Below are positions 33,396-47,190 of a stretch of 64,000 bases of DNA, one piece after another. The stretch covers positions 24,422,853-24,486,852 of the forward strand of contig CM055103.1 of NCBI GenBank assembly GCA_029204225.1, read 5' to 3'. The DNA comes from Diphasiastrum complanatum (taxonomy: Eukaryota; Streptophyta; Lycopodiopsida; Lycopodiales; Lycopodiaceae). The notes beneath the pieces were generated by a model. The model was given only the letters and a program-made list of their open reading frames with translations, had not been told where the DNA came from and searched no databases. Position 1 is the stretch's first letter, and each line of letters starts with the position of its first letter. The position numbers were made by a program, and so were the translations under genes.

Positions 33396-35928
33396 GAGGA
33401 AACGACTTTCTTTCTATTTGCTAATTGATCAGGACTCTCTCTGCCATCCACAGATTGGTATAGAGCTCAATTGGTGAAAATTCCGAACATGATTTTTCTT
33501 TCTAGTTTTTTACATAACAATTTTTTACAGTACAAAGGAACAAAATCTTTTGATAAATATATATTAGTGGGCCAGTATTTGCCTAACATGGAATCTTGGA
33601 ATCAATTCTAGAAAATAGTACTCTCTAATTCTCTTATTCAAAGTGAAACGTCATGTCATTTTCCTATTTGTCTTTCAAAATTTATTAGTTCAGCACTGAA
33701 GGTTTGTTATTGTCTATGTTAAGGCTTCCTACTCTTGGCTCCTTAAACAAAAAGCTTTTAAAATTTGATCAAGCTACTGTTTTTAATCAATGCATGATAC
33801 AAACTTCACTGTTCAAGATGAACTTGCAGATAGAGATGGACTGGTCGTTTCCGGTCATGCTGAAAGTCAAACTTTGTTGCTGGTGATCCGAAGTACATGT
33901 TTTAAGATAAAATTCCAAATTGTGGACTGGTCTTTTCCAGTCATGCTGAACCCAAACATGAATAGCTTTGAGCATGTGAGTTTTGAGCCTACTGTTGATG
34001 CTAGGTCCTTCATAATAGACAAAACTGAACATGACGATACGTGTAACTAAACCTTTTTCTTCTCTAAGTAGTGTTGGGAAGTTTTTGTTTGATCTTCAAG
34101 ACAAATGCCTGATTTAGCAAACATGTAAGCATTTATTCTGAAGAAAAAGCTGCTTGTGTACATAGGAGACAGACGAACAGGAAAGTACTCAAGTCACCTA
34201 CCTTTTTGTAGCTTGATAAAAAATCTGAAGTTTCCGAGCTTTTGAGAAGTACTTTGGCTAAAGTTCTGTATGGCGGTCCTCATTGCTATATTCTGAGAGT
34301 GAATTCTGTACTAGACGGGATGGATTTCTTTTTGTTCCACATTTGTTTCATTTGAGATTGTGCAATCTTATAGTTGAAATTATGTTAGAAATGTTTATGC
34401 AGATCAAATTAAATGTTTCTACATGAGGCAAAATCATTAGAGCTTTTCAACTACACAGCCCACAAAATGACCAAACAAGTAAAGATACAAACCATAGAAA
34501 AATCTAAACCATACAAACCTACACAATTTTCTGGATTCGTTATTGATGGAGTATATAACAAAATTTTGTACAAGTCTCAAAAATTATGTAATTTTTATAT
34601 ACTCTGGAAATTATTCTACTGTTGATTGAGTTTCGAATAAACTTCAGCATAAAAAGCTTCTTTTCTCGTTCTATCCATTTGGAAGATTCCTACACTACAA
34701 AATAAGGTAACATTGCTATGACAGATGTTCTAACTAGAAGTTAGGTGTAAGCACTGCGGGGGTGTTTATGCCATGATAAAACAAAAAAAGATTGTGAAAG
34801 ATGTGTCATGAATGGAAGATATTAGTCTTCAACATTACTCAAACATAAAAAATGACAAAAGATGTTATATTCTTCTTTAGAGCTTTTTGACCAGCTAATG
34901 TTACTTGAGACTATGCTACCCTCTTATTTTTTGACTAAATTTTTAGAAGTTTTCAATTCATAATATTGAATAGCCAAAGTATTCTAATTTTGGAAATTAT
35001 AGTTCTAGAAAAGTACACAATTGTCCAAAATCTAGGATTGCAAATATTAAAATATAGGAGGATGAACTTGTTGCACAGACACCTACTTTGTTTGATATAG
35101 GAAGGCCACATGGCATGTAGCTCAATCCAAGAAGAGAAAGTAGGTCTCCAAATTAAGTATATCGGGACAACCATATTTTTGAGGTTGATAAATTTAGATT
35201 TCAGATTTTGGATGATTTTTTAATTTTGCAAATTTGTTGACAACTTCAATATTGTTCAACATTTAAATGTCCCATGCTTAAAACCCAATTTTAAGAAATT
35301 CATTTGATGCTGCCAAATCACCCAAATACAGAATCATATTGTTGGCCAAAAGGGTCTTTAATTGAATAAGAGAGTTTGATACATGCAACAACTCACAATT
35401 TACCTACAATTAAGAAATACATTTGTTAAAATGACTGTCAATATATGCACACCAAGTAGACTTAAGTGGGTATACAAGGAGGAGCAACATATTAATGTTG
35501 TATTTAAAGTCTTATGAAACACATTTTTGTCTAGCTTAATTAATCATCTCTCATTGGAGAGGCACGATAGGTGCATATAAGAAGTTTAGAATTCACTACT
35601 TAATTCTCCATAGAAAGTGCATGTATTGTGTTAGTCTCATTGCATTGTGCGACAATCATTATATATACATCTAATCGACATTTATTGAACCCTCACTTGC
35701 CCTGATAATTGTCGAAGTAGTTATTGAGTTGACTATTAATTGTCCATTTGACTGGTGATTGTCGACGTCAATCCCCATCAATCTTCACGTCATTTTTGCA
35801 AAATCTCCAATGGTTGTCACTTGTATAATCGATTGTCATTGATTAGAGTATGAAATCTTGTTTCATCCAAATGTTCCAATATTATCACTTCATAGGACAA
35901 ATTTTTTTGTCACAATAAGGTCCTTCAC
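33396..35928. other. AT-rich stretch without recognisable genes
   Basis: Contains a 29-bp direct repeat (GACTGGTC.TTTCC.GTCATGCTGAA) at about 33839 and 33927, roughly 88 bp apart. A plus-strand frame at 34413-34500 (LHEAKSLELFNYTAHK) resembles the gypsy fragment read on the other strand at 36.1 kb. Otherwise nothing. Confidence 0.5.
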
Positions 35929-36846
35929 TCATAAATTCAATTTTCTTTTGATTGATTTGGTTTTGTACATCAGAGCCAGATCACCATCTTTTAGATTATT
36001 CTTATACAATCTTCTATCATGCCAAGCTCTCTGTTGAGATTTCTCTCTTGTTAATGCATGAATTGTCATAAATCTGGTTTCACATAATTTATGTGCAGCT
36101 TTATGATGCAATTGTAATGATTTTGCTTCATCCAAATGTTCTAATTTTGCTATTTGTAAGGATGGTACAAGAAATTCGATTGGCATAACATCCTATCTAT
36201 AAAACAAATGGAAAGGGACAATTTTGCAGTTGCATTCAAGTTGGTAGATGCAATGGTAGTAGAGGTAGTAGTAGTTTGTCCAGTTGTATAAGGCAACATT
36301 CAAATATTTTTCATCATCTCCTTTTCGCATTGCATCATCCATTGCTTGTTGCAACACAATATAATATTCCTTTCATTTGAGTTTTGTCTGATGTTTTTTT
36401 GACAATTTGTTTAAAAACGAAACAATCATTGTATGATACGAAGCCAATTTTGGATTGCATTTTGATTGAAGATGTTTAATGTATTTAATGTGATTTTTGA
36501 CCATTTTTGTCTTCCCCATTTTTATTTTACTCAGCAATAGAAATGGGTCTAAGAACTTCCTTGGCTTAAATTGAGTGATCAAGGCAGCTGTTACTAATTT
36601 GTCATTACACTCTTGCTAAGTTTGATTGAAATACCAATATAATGTTGCTTCTATAAGTGACATTTGCAATTGTTGAATATTATCTTCTAGATTAACTTTA
36701 CCAAAGATCTCACATGCTTCCATGTAGTTGTGAAAAAATTTGATTGGATCTATGGTTTTATTATATTTGGAAATTTTCAATCGAGACGTTATTCTAATTA
36801 TAGGACGAGGTGGTGATATATCATAATCTCCATCATCTTGATCCAT
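35929..36846 (-). pseudogene. Remnants of another gypsy lineage (integrase C-terminus and gag pieces)
   Basis: The frame at 35929-36186 reads MPIEFLVPSLQIAKLEHLDE ... KSQQRAWHDRRLYKNNLKDG DLALMY, the tail of a Ty3/gypsy integrase. The frame at 36616-36846 (DPIKFFHNYMEACEIFGKVN) looks like a gag start. The two are out of normal spacing, so the element is deleted or rearranged. Confidence 0.6.
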
Positions 36847-38214
36847 TTCTTGAGATTGAAAATTTTCAGATGAGAATTTTTTGTAATTGGTAGAATAGCA
36901 ACTGATAAATGTCTCACTAGAAATGGATCATGAGAGTTAAAAAAGGCCTAAGGTCTTATCTGAGCGAAGTTTCATCCATCAATGTCAAGATGATTTTTGA
37001 GAAAATCTAGTTCTATATTCTATTATCTACAAAATTTTGACGATAATGATTCTTTGGCCCATGAACTTTGCAGCTTTTACAATAAATAAATGGAATAATT
37101 CTGAACTCACTGATGAACCTTGCGAAGGTTAATTGTGTGAAAAATCAATTATCAATATTTTTGATAAAGGTTCTTTTTAAAATTTGGCATAAAAAGGTAC
37201 TGAAACTCTTGAATCTGATAATTCTATTCAAACTAATATTCGTAGATTTGACTAGAGACTAAAAACATTGTAATACAGCTCATCCAGGCTCTGCGAGGGT
37301 TAATATGTAGTATCAGGACAAATTTTCAACTTTTGCGAGGGTTTTGTCTACATAAAAATGGTATTTCTGCAAAACTAATCTTCGTAGGCCTTATTCTATA
37401 GGAACTAACCTTTGCAAACTTCACTAAGGCTATGAAACTATATGAGGAATGTTCAGGAGGACTGGTGAAGGTTGTGCGAAGGTTTATAGAGAGATATTGA
37501 TACTTTTTATGAAAGATGTGTGTTTCCTTCAATAAAAACTGATCAAAATCAAACAGAATTTTTGTAGGATATGAATTTTGAGAAGGAACGTTCACAGAGA
37601 CTTTCGAGAATTTTTCAATAAACAAAAAACTCTAGTAGCTTGTTATTTTCAAAATTGTATTAATTTTTTTGATCAATTTGACAATTTTTATCACTTTAAC
37701 CTTCGCATGGCTTCTAGAATTGGGCAAGAATCCTTGTAGACCTCAGAGAATATCAAATTTTGGCATATTTGGAGGTGGGCAAAGTTTTGGGCCTTTAAAG
37801 GTTGGCTCATGAATTATTTTAATAAATTCTTTTACAAGGGTTTTTTTTTTTTTTTTTTCTGCTAAAATGGCTAGGAAGTAACCTTTGCCCTTCAAGCTAG
37901 AGTTGCGCTACATCAGGGCGGTCCTACCTGCAAGTCGACAATAATTAGTTCCAAAGGAGCAATAAGTTATCAGCTCCAATAACGTTTTTGCCCGTATTCT
38001 CTCCCAAATTGCAAAAGGCTGAATGTTTTTTGGTATTGTTCTGATTTCCAAGTGGATCTTAGCACTGATAGACTATATCTCCTTTTCTACTCATCAATCA
38101 CAAGTGATCACAAGTAGGAAAATCAATCAAGTTCACTTGAACCATCAAAATCTAACAATTCTAAACCACCAAAAAAATGCGATTATAACTTTATCATGAT
38201 TGTGGTGCCAAAAT
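36847..38214. other. Non-coding region with recurring GCGAAGGTT-like words
   Basis: About eight variants of TTGCGA(A/G)GGTT, or the complement AACCTTCGC, occur in both orientations between 37110 and 37890. There is no gene. It ends in a T-run (about 37838-37858). Confidence 0.4.
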
Positions 38215-39015
<801 letters not shown>

Positions 39016-39429
39016 ACTTCAAATATTAAACCATAGTTTCTAAGCTATAAATCCTAAATCATTGACCCTACATTTGAAACCATCATTATGAATCCCAAAC
39101 CTTACACTCTGATAAATATCAACAGTGAGTACAATAGCTTGAAGTAATAACTTCAGCTTGCTGAGCGTGATAACGTTGGCTACAGATAAAAACTCTGATT
39201 GAAAGAGAAATTCAATTAACTTAATTAACTCTTACATAGCTTGAATCAGCTGATATATAGATTTATAAGTGTAGAGAAAAATATCTTACAAGCCTTTAGT
39301 GCTATTTATGCCAGTCTTTGCATATGTACAAAGTTGGTAACCACCAACCGCCTTTGGGATATTTGGTTGTCCAGTTGTTTTAGGGTTGCTAATATGTTGG
39401 CGACGTCGATCAGCCAATGTGGCAAGACA

Positions 39430-39670
39430 CGAAAAACCCGAAAAACCTGAAGGTGCCCTTAGATTGAAGGTTTACAACTCCTGAAGGTGCCCTTACACTA
39501 AAGGTATGTAAATCCCTAAGGCGCCCTTAGTTTCAAGGCAACGAAGAAGACGAAAAAAGACGAATAAGTCGAAAAGTGCCTTACACTGAAGGCAGAGGAG
39601 AAGGCAAAGGTGTCTTAAACTAAAGACAGTGAAGAAGACGAAGATGCTTTAGATTTAAGGCATTCTGGCC
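39430..39670 (+). repeat. Imperfect short repeats (GAAGGTGCCCTTA-type)
   Basis: Five or more degenerate units of AAGG(T/C)GCC(C)TTA plus 15-25 nt, with interspersed GAAGAAGACGAA, run into the Copia-D frame. They may be the lysine/acid-rich gag linker of Copia-D. Confidence 0.45.
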
Positions 39671-39672
39671 AC

Positions 39673-40886
39673 TTGGCCAGTGTGTCGCATTTTTTGCTAG
39701 TGCAAAAAAGGCGAAGAAGGAGAAGGTGCCAAAAAATGATTTTTAAGGCACAAGAAATCTCAAGGGAAAAATGTGAAGGCCCGAAAATATGTTGTCGGCC
39801 TTCGGTTTTTCAGGATGCTCATTACTTGAACGATTTGTTTAAGGCTGAGCATAAGAAATCTAACAATTATGCCACTAATTGTTTCAAGAAGAAGAACCAA
39901 TTCAAGCAAGCCAACATCTCTAATGAGAAAGAAGACTTTATTGCAAGTGATGGAGAAGGCTCTCTTATGGCATCAAGCTTCTCCTCTTCCACCTTAAAAA
40001 AAGATGACTCCTGGTATATTGATAGTGGAGCATCATCTCATATGAGATAGCTCCAAGGATTCCTTCTCATCTATTATGCCTTATAAAGGAATAAAGAAGT
40101 CCATATATATTGCAAGTGATCAAGAGTGCAAAATTGAAGGGATAGCGACTATTCCCTTGAAGCTTGCATCTTCCAAAATTCTATCTCTTCACAAGGTTCT
40201 TTTTGTTCTTAAGCTTACAAAGAATCTTATAAGTGTTTGCCAATTACTTGATGGTGGCCTTGATGTCAATTTCCATATTGACAATTGTGTGATCAAGAAG
40301 GATGATGAGATTCTTGCACATGGATCTAGGTATGAAGGCATCTACAAATTGGATCCAAGAGAAAGTGCAAATTCTTATGTGTCCAAGCTTTCAAAGGAGG
40401 ATGATCACACAAGATGCACATGGTTATATCTTCTTTCTTCAAGATTTATGGTGCATGATTATTTCCTATTATTCAAAGCATATGTTGAGATGGAAATCTC
40501 ATTGAAGATAAAAGCTTTGAGGAGTGATGGAGCTCTTGAAGGAAATACACCATATGAAGTATTATTAAAAAATAAGCCTAAGGTTGAACACCTTATAGTC
40601 CTTGGAAGTTTATGCTTTGCACACATTCCCTTGGAAATAAGGAAGAAAGGTGATCCAAGTTCATGGATCATGGTTGGAAGCCTATAAAGCCTTTATACTC
40701 TCTAATTCGAAGGTAATTGAGAATAGAGATGTCATATTTTATGAAGATCAACATTCAACCTTGGAAGGGGCTGAGATCAAGGCATCTCAAGATGCCTCAC
40801 AAATTATTTCTATTGAAGATAGTCAAGTTGTGATGGGGTCGAAGTTTGAGGAGGAGTATCCTCAACACATGATTGCAAGGGGATCT
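39673..40886 (+). pseudogene. Copia-D gag-protease-integrase remnant
   Basis: Frames contain the copia protease signature SWYIDSGASSHM, then IASDQECKIEGIATIPLKLA and LTKNLISVCQLLDGGLDVNF (pre-integrase region). A deleted integrase ends in TPYEVLLKNKPKVEHLIVLG and YKAFILSNSKVIENRDVIFY. Most of the catalytic integrase and all RT are missing before the next element starts near 40887. Confidence 0.75.
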
Positions 40887-41632
40887 AAATTTCCTCGGTG
40901 TGTGCACTATTGGTAACAATAGGCGAACACAATAACAAAGTAAAAATTTAGAGCTAGATGTGCAGTGGTAGCGGAAGCAAGAGCAGACTATCAGACAAAG
41001 CAATCAAAAGGTCGAATAGAGAGCGGAAGGCATTGAAAATATTGACAGAACCTGAACACAGAACTAGACAACACTTTATTCAGATTATAGCGAAATACAA
41101 GTCAATGATGCAGGTGAGCACAAGACAATAGCGGGCAAAACCGCATGCTCACAAAGCTAACAACAAACTATAAAAACTATGAGCTTATTATTGACGATCC
41201 GTCTGAAGAGGAGAATCAATGCATGAAAGCATCTACTATGTTTGTCTCGTCGGATTTGATAATCCGTGTTCTTGATCATTAATCAATTTCATTATTTCTA
41301 TATCTAATAAGTTTTCATGCTATCTACATTTATGCAGATGAGTGTGCAAGTGAAGGCGTGGAGCCGTTGTGCCGTCAGGAGGAAGATTGTGGCTGTTATC
41401 ACTGTCAAGTTTGTTGCACAAAGGATGAGCGTGAAGAGGCCGATAAGTAGGGCTTCCCCAATATGTCAACTAGGTTGGATCTACCCGATAGTTCGTCCAA
41501 CTCCGATATGTCGGCCATCTTCTCTTGCTCGTCTTCAGTAGTTGAGCTGCGCGACAATGCAAGCAAATACGCAACAATGAATGGAACTAGATTAACATGG
41601 GATTTAGGAGAGTAGAGGAGATAAATCCAACA
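40887..41632 (-). mobile_element. Copia-C 3' LTR (same family as Copia-A)
   Basis: Matches Copia-A LTRs from CCTCGGTG(T/C)GTGCA through to GATTTAGGAGAGTAGAGGA... AAATCCAACA. It is followed by a CCCCCCC tract (complement of the polypurine tract) and RNase H sequence. The edge at 40887 is truncated. Confidence 0.85.
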
Positions 41633-42062
41633 CCCCCCCTTAATCTGGGTCCGTGAATGCATTGATCTTTAGACTAAGCAGTGCACAAAATTTGTTGTGT
41701 GCATCAATGCTCAATGCCTTGGTGAACACATCTGCAACCATGCCCTGTGTTCGACAGTACGTTAAGCTCACTCTTGTCGAGAATCTTGCCCCTGACATAG
41801 TGATATCGGATCTCGATGTGCTTACTCCTAGAGTAAAATTTAGGGTTGGCCGATAAGGTAATTGCACTCTGTACCAGTTCAAACTAATGTCTACTAGTAA
41901 ATTCCTCAACCAAAATGCCTCTTAAATAGATTGAGAACAACAATATACTATGCTTCTGTAGATGAAAGAGCAATAGAGGTTTGCTTACGACTATTCCAAG
42001 ATATAGGACTGCCGTTGAAGAAGAATGTAAATTTAGATGTGGATTTCTGATTATCTACATCT
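41633..42062 (-). pseudogene. Copia-C RNase H part, left of the gypsy insertion
   Basis: The minus strand aligns base by base with Copia-A near 21640-21905 (for example the tract giving CKQTSIALSST). Some segments are shortened. It is broken at 42062/42068, where the gypsy LTR begins, and continues at 49323. Confidence 0.85.
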
Positions 42063-42067
42063 CTTCC

Positions 42068-42559
42068 TATTAGAATCTCCATCATCGTGCCGGTCATTGC
42101 TAAAGCATAAACATGTGACGAACGCTACGTTACCACCCAACCATAGAGGTACTACCACCTCACCCCCGTGCACTGGAGCTATTGACCACCATCAAGCAGC
42201 TGGATCTCATGTAAGCCATGGTGTTCCATGCCACCATGCCTTACCCTCGACCCTCACCTACCTACATCCTGAGGCCTAGATACTCGTCTTGACCTGACCA
42301 CCAGTGGAAGAGCTCTTCATTCTTCAGAAGAGAATGAATGCCCAGCTCATGGATATCCACCTCTATGTACATAGTCCAAGTGGGTCATCTCCCTCCACAG
42401 GATTCACGCATGACCAACGACATGCGATAGTTGTGCACACTGATGCGGGTCCATAACAACAAGTCACCATGACATTGACATGTATAGCTCCAAATCAACG
42501 TCCATTACTGAGACCGTCACCTCAAGTATCCTGTTGCGTACCCTTATGGGTACGTAACA
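42068..42559 (-). mobile_element. Chromodomain gypsy, 3' LTR
   Basis: A 492-bp LTR. The plus strand starts TATTAGAATC (mutated from TGTTAGAATC) and ends GGGTACGTAACA. It is flanked by CTTCC at 42063-42067, matching CCTCC after the other LTR with one change. The polypurine tract AAAAGGGGAGGGAA (minus strand) abuts it at 42560. Confidence 0.92.
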
Positions 42560-42621
42560 TTCCCTCCCCTTTTAAGAGTCTCCTCCTAAAGGGAGCAAGC
42601 TAGGGAAGTTCAGTCTTAAAT

Positions 42622-42764
<143 letters not shown>

Positions 42765-42767
<3 letters not shown>

Positions 42768-44040
42768 AGTGTCCTTGTCATCTGTCTTGCCTTTCCAACG
42801 TACGAGAAACTCAGAAACCAGACGATTTCTCAATTGGTGACGATGAACGTCAACAACTTTTTTAGGTACATTAGGTACAATGGTAGACAGATTCTCGAGC
42901 TCAACTAGTTCATCTTCCGGAATTAGGGAATCCTTCCTACTAAGTCGTTCTTTTAAACGACTTACATGGAAAACATGATGAACCCCAACCCCAATCAGAA
43001 GATCTAGTTGATAATAAGATTCGCTATATCGAGGAAATAGCTTCTGGCATTTCCCCGTTCGAAGTACCTTCGAATCCTTAGGGATTTTAAGATACACCCA
43101 AGTTTCGACCTCAATATCCCAAGGTGAACAACCGCGATTAGCATAAAACTGAGCTCTATCCTGAGCGATTTTTATGCTTTCCTTGGCCACTAGCAGCATT
43201 TCTTGCATATCTTGCATGAAATCTATTGCAGCTTGCACCTTGAGACCTTTGAGGCCAACCGAAACTGGAGAACGCAGCTGAAAGCCATACATTAGCATAA
43301 AAGGACTGAATCCCGTGGCAGAATGCTTAGCACTATTGTGCGCGAACTCAACCAAAGGGAGATACTTCTCTCAATCAGACTGTCGGTGAGAAACATATCT
43401 CTAAGCATATCTTCCAACGTCTGGTTGACACGTTCTGTCTTCCCATCAGATTATGGGTGATCCGAAGAACTAAGACTAAGGGTTGTTTCAAGTTTTTCAA
43501 AAACTGCTTGCCAGAACTTGCCAGTGAACTTGGAGGCACGATCACTAACAATATCATTCGGGAAACCATACAATCTGAACAACTTTTCAATGAAAATCTG
43601 GGCTGTTTCAGATGCCTTGACAATAAATTTAGTTGGTATAAATTGCGCCATCTTGGTCAGCCTGTCAACCACCACCCAAATGGCATCGTGATCACTCCGG
43701 GTTTTAGGGAGTCCAACCACAAAATCCTTTGAAATACTTTCCCATTTCTTATTGGAAATTTCCAAGGGATGTAGAAGACCCGCAACTTTGAGTCTGTATG
43801 CTTTGTTTTGCTGGCATTGTTCACAACTTTGAACATATGCCTGCACATGACCTTTCATCTTAGGCCAAAAGAAATAAAAACATTGTTGTAGTCGTCATTG
43901 CAATGAGCCTTTACATGCTTCTTTTTCAGACCATCAAAGTAATCAAGGTCAAGTGTCCTCTGTATGCCTGGGTGACCAGCAAAAGGGTCCTCATGACACA
44001 GGTGCAGAATTTGGGCCCGCAAGTCCTCCCTATCCAGCAC
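42765..44040 (-). pseudogene. Gypsy integrase with C-terminal chromodomain, frameshifted
   Basis: In minus-strand order: zinc-binding HLCHEDPFAGHPGIQRTL; core with CEQCQQNK, WESISKDFVVGLP and IVSDRASKF; then FAHNSAKHSATGFSPFMLMY and GFQLRSPVSVG. Near the end is a chromodomain-like HRHQLRNRLVSEFLVRWKGK. The chromodomain marks a chromovirus, a group thought to target heterochromatin. Frame breaks at about 43370, 43450 and 43855 make it inactive. Confidence 0.88.
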
Positions 44041-45389
44041 ACAAACCTTTCCCTTTCAGAAAAGAAGGCCATTCCTTATGGAATAGTCTTCAAGTATCTT
44101 ATCATTACGGGATTGCTTGGGATCCTCCATCCCAAGTTCATCACTAGATCTAGAATTTCCCGTCAGAACATCAAGCCAGATGCGACCAAAAAACCTATCG
44201 GTTCGACAAAGATCCCGTAGTGAAAGATACAAATCAGATTGGATTTCAACAAAGCATAACTGATTAATCTCTCAAATCTGACTCAAGGCATCGGCAACAC
44301 AATTCAACGTACCTTTACTATACTTAATGTCGAACACAAACTCCTGAATAAGTTCCGACCATCTAGCCTTACGACCACGAAGGTCCTTGGCATCAGATTT
44401 TTAACGTGTGAATGACTGCAAAAAGCTCTTTCTCATAGGTAGAATACCTAGTCTGAGTAGGACCCAACTTCTTGCTTTCAAAAGCCATTGGTCTACCATC
44501 CTAATAAAGGACCGTTCCTACAACAAAGTCACTAGCATCCGTATCAACCACAAAGGGTCGGTTACGATCAACAATGTGTAAAATTGGAGCCGTAGAAACA
44601 CAATGCTTGAGAGTCTTAAATTCTCATTCATTTCATCAGTCCATGTTATCAGTGGACTTTTTTTGTGGCTACATTTTTTCTTCACCCCCTTAAGAACGTT
44701 CGTCAAGGGCAATGCTATTACGACATAGTCCAAAATGAATTTCTGAAAGAATCCTGTGAAGCCCAAAAAGGATTTCACATCACGAATTGTCAGAGGTATT
44801 GGCCATTCTCATACCTTACGGACTTTGTCATAATCGATTTCAAGACCTTTATCCGATATGACATGGCCCATGTATTTGAGTTTAGTCTAGAAGAACTCAC
44901 ATTTCGACTCCTTAGCATAGAGCTTTTCTTGCCTTAGAAGATCCAAGACAATACGAAGATGCTCTTCATGCTCCTCAAGGGTCCAACTATAAATTAATAT
45001 GTTGTCCAAATACACCACCACAAACTTTCCCAGATATGGACGAAGAATATTGTTCATCATCTGTTGGAAAGTCGTAGGTGCATTTGTGAGTAAAAAAGGT
45101 AACACTAAAACTCATAATGACCATATCTGGATCGAAATCCAGTCTTTGGAACATCTTCGTTCCTAATCCTTATCTGATGGTAACCTGATCTAAGATCAAT
45201 CTTGGAGAAATACTTAGCTCCATTCAGACGATCCATAAGATCATCCATTCTAGGTAAGGGATATCTGTTCTTGATGGTTAAGTCATGTAACTTTTTAAAG
45301 TCACCACATAAACATGTGCCGCCATCCTTTTTACTAACTGAAAGGATTGGTGCTCCCCAAGGGGACTTACTAGGCCGAATATGGCCCAT
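44041..45389 (-). pseudogene. Gypsy reverse transcriptase-RNase H, decayed
   Basis: RT reads [35 protein letters not shown], and after a shift at about 45105 [20 protein letters not shown] and [12 protein letters not shown]. The catalytic box is YLDN where active elements have YLDD. LGFTGFFQKFI and a broken RNase H follow to about 44240. Stops are present throughout. Confidence 0.88.
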
Positions 45390-45410
45390 CCTAAGGAGTT
45401 TTTGTAACTG

Positions 45411-46898
45411 TTAAGAAATTTCATCCTCTTCCTTTATGCTAACTCTGTATGGAAAAAGAGATACAAGTTGGCTTTCAGGAAGCAACTCTATCTGATGGTC
45501 AACACTCCTTTGGGGAGGTAGGCCATCATGGAGTTTATCAGGAAAAACATCGCTATACTCTTGCCTAAGCTTGTTAGATATTATTCCTTCAGGTGAGTTA
45601 ACACTTAAGGGATTATTTACAGGCACATTCAAAGACAAATGCGATAAATCAATATTTAGACTCTGGACTGCATGGTCATACAGATAATTTTCATCTTTCA
45701 AAAAATAAAAATAAACTTTATTACCAGAATCTTTCAAATATTCTACAACTTCTAAAGCAGAAACCAAAGGATCAAAAGGCCTATTTACATCGACTTTTAG
45801 CTCAACCAACGAGCCCTTATGCAAAAAGGAAATACTATGAGTAACATAATCGTTTCTTAATGACTCGTTTTTAGAATAAAACAATTCTTTTCCTAAGATT
45901 ATGTCTACGCTATCTAAATTCACAATATGAAAATCTAACGGCTCAACATAATTTTGGATTTGAAGCGGCAGTTGAGGAACAAGCTGATCCCGAGCTTGTC
46001 GATCTTCTCCCAACGCCATTTTCACCACATACAAGTGATTACTTGGTGCAGTAGCTGCCCTGAGCTTCTGCACCAGTTTAGCATTTATGAAGTTATGTGT
46101 GGAACCATCATAAAAAAGAACAGTCATAGCTTGGCGTCCTACAATTCCATTCATACGAATGAGATCGTTGGGGCCAAAAATAGCTGTATTAAAACAACAA
46201 TTCTTGTAATTAGTGCCATCCTTAAAGGATAAATCAATAAAAGAAATACAAGAATTACCTGGCGCTTTAAAAGATTTAGGTTGCCCGCCAGATTTCTTTT
46301 GCTTTTTCTTTGGGCAATCTTTTGAAAGATGCTCCTTCTCCATGCAGGAGAAGCACAACTCGTCTGTTTTCCCCTTGTCATAGTCTGCGCGCTCCAATTT
46401 GACGCGCTTTTTCTTGCCTTGGGAACCGATGTCTACCGTATTGTCTTTGCCCCGCTTTTTGAAAAATTTCTTTTCTTTCTGCTCAGCCTTGGACAAAACT
46501 TGCTCCTTGCGAGAGGCAAAATGGGCGTCATCAAAGATTTTCGCAAAGCGAACTGCATCTTTGATTGTTTGCGGTTGGTTACGCTGCACTTCTAGCTGAA
46601 ATTCTTTTGGAAGCCCCAAGATAAAATGTAACTTCAACATGATAGGATCGATTCGCGAAGCGAATTGGGAAAAGATTTCTTGGAATTCCTGGATATAGGC
46701 ATCTAAGGGCTTAGTACCCATCTGCACGGTGGCGAAACGCCGCCAATGCTCGAAGTCATCCAACACTGGAAGAAAAGCCGTTGTAAAATCTTCATGAAAG
46801 GAATCCCATGTAGAAGGAGCAATAGCCCTCTCCTTCAGATCCTGCCACCATGTAAATGCCTTTTCGCGTAAGAACATGAGAGCAGAGGCGATCCTCAT
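45411..46898 (-). CDS. Gypsy gag-protease ORF (495 codons, largest intact TE frame)
   Basis: An open frame with gag capsid-like sequence (EKAFTWWQDLKERA, FEHWRRFATVQMG), one CCHC knuckle (CFSCMEKEHLSKDCPKK), and a retropepsin region in which the usual DSG box reads FYDGSTHNF. It ends in the pre-RT spacer RQEYSDVFPDKLHDGLPPQR. The N-terminal part of gag is in another frame just upstream (46903-47190). The open length suggests gag-protease has decayed less than pol. Confidence 0.85.
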   Translation of the reverse strand: MRIASALMFLREKAFTWWQDLKERAIAPSTWDSFHEDFTTAFLPVLDDFEHWRRFATVQMGTKPLDAYIQEFQEIFSQFASRIDPIMLKLHFILGLPKEFQLEVQRNQPQTIKDAVRFAKIFDDAHFASRKEQVLSKAEQKEKKFFKKRGKDNTVDIGSQGKKKRVKLERADYDKGKTDELCFSCMEKEHLSKDCPKKKQKKSGGQPKSFKAPGNSCISFIDLSFKDGTNYKNCCFNTAIFGPNDLIRMNGIVGRQAMTVLFYDGSTHNFINAKLVQKLRAATAPSNHLYVVKMALGEDRQARDQLVPQLPLQIQNYVEPLDFHIVNLDSVDIILGKELFYSKNESLRNDYVTHSISFLHKGSLVELKVDVNRPFDPLVSALEVVEYLKDSGNKVYFYFLKDENYLYDHAVQSLNIDLSHLSLNVPVNNPLSVNSPEGIISNKLRQEYSDVFPDKLHDGLPPQRSVDHQIELLPESQLVSLFPYRVSIKEEDEIS

Positions 46899-46902
46899 AC
46901 TA

Positions 46903-47190
46903 TTAGGTGGAAAAATGACTATTCCACCGATCTAGCCATGACAATACCACATCAAGAAGCCGATCTTTCTTTTCACCCGAAAAGAATTCCGGATTAAACA
47001 TTGGATATACGCCAACGGACCACGAGTGCGTCGAAGAACGCCACTCTTGCTCGGTCGCGGCATGTTTGGCTTGCATTTCTAAAATTTGGTTTTGCAGCAG
47101 ATTCAGGGCCTGTACAAGTTGGTTAGTGTCTACATCAGGAGGAGGAGGTGGTGAAGGCGGTCCTTCACCCGAGGGCATAGCAGGATCCAT
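46903..47190 (-). pseudogene. Gypsy gag N-terminus
   Basis: Frame MDPAMPSGEGPPSPPPPPDV then DTNQLVQALNLLQNQILEMQ and DVVLSWLDRWNSHF, a typical gag start. A 1-nt shift in the T-run near 46915 separates it from the 495-codon frame (…HFPPNSMRIASA across the break). Confidence 0.8.

Noticed and set aside
34413-34625. A separate gene from the frame starting LHEAKSLELF
   Set aside because: Its only resemblance is to the gypsy integrase tail at 36.1 kb; it is more likely a decayed TE copy.
45954-46599. Plus-strand frames opposite gypsy gag-protease
   Set aside because: They are shadows of the minus-strand frame, which carries the recognisable motifs.
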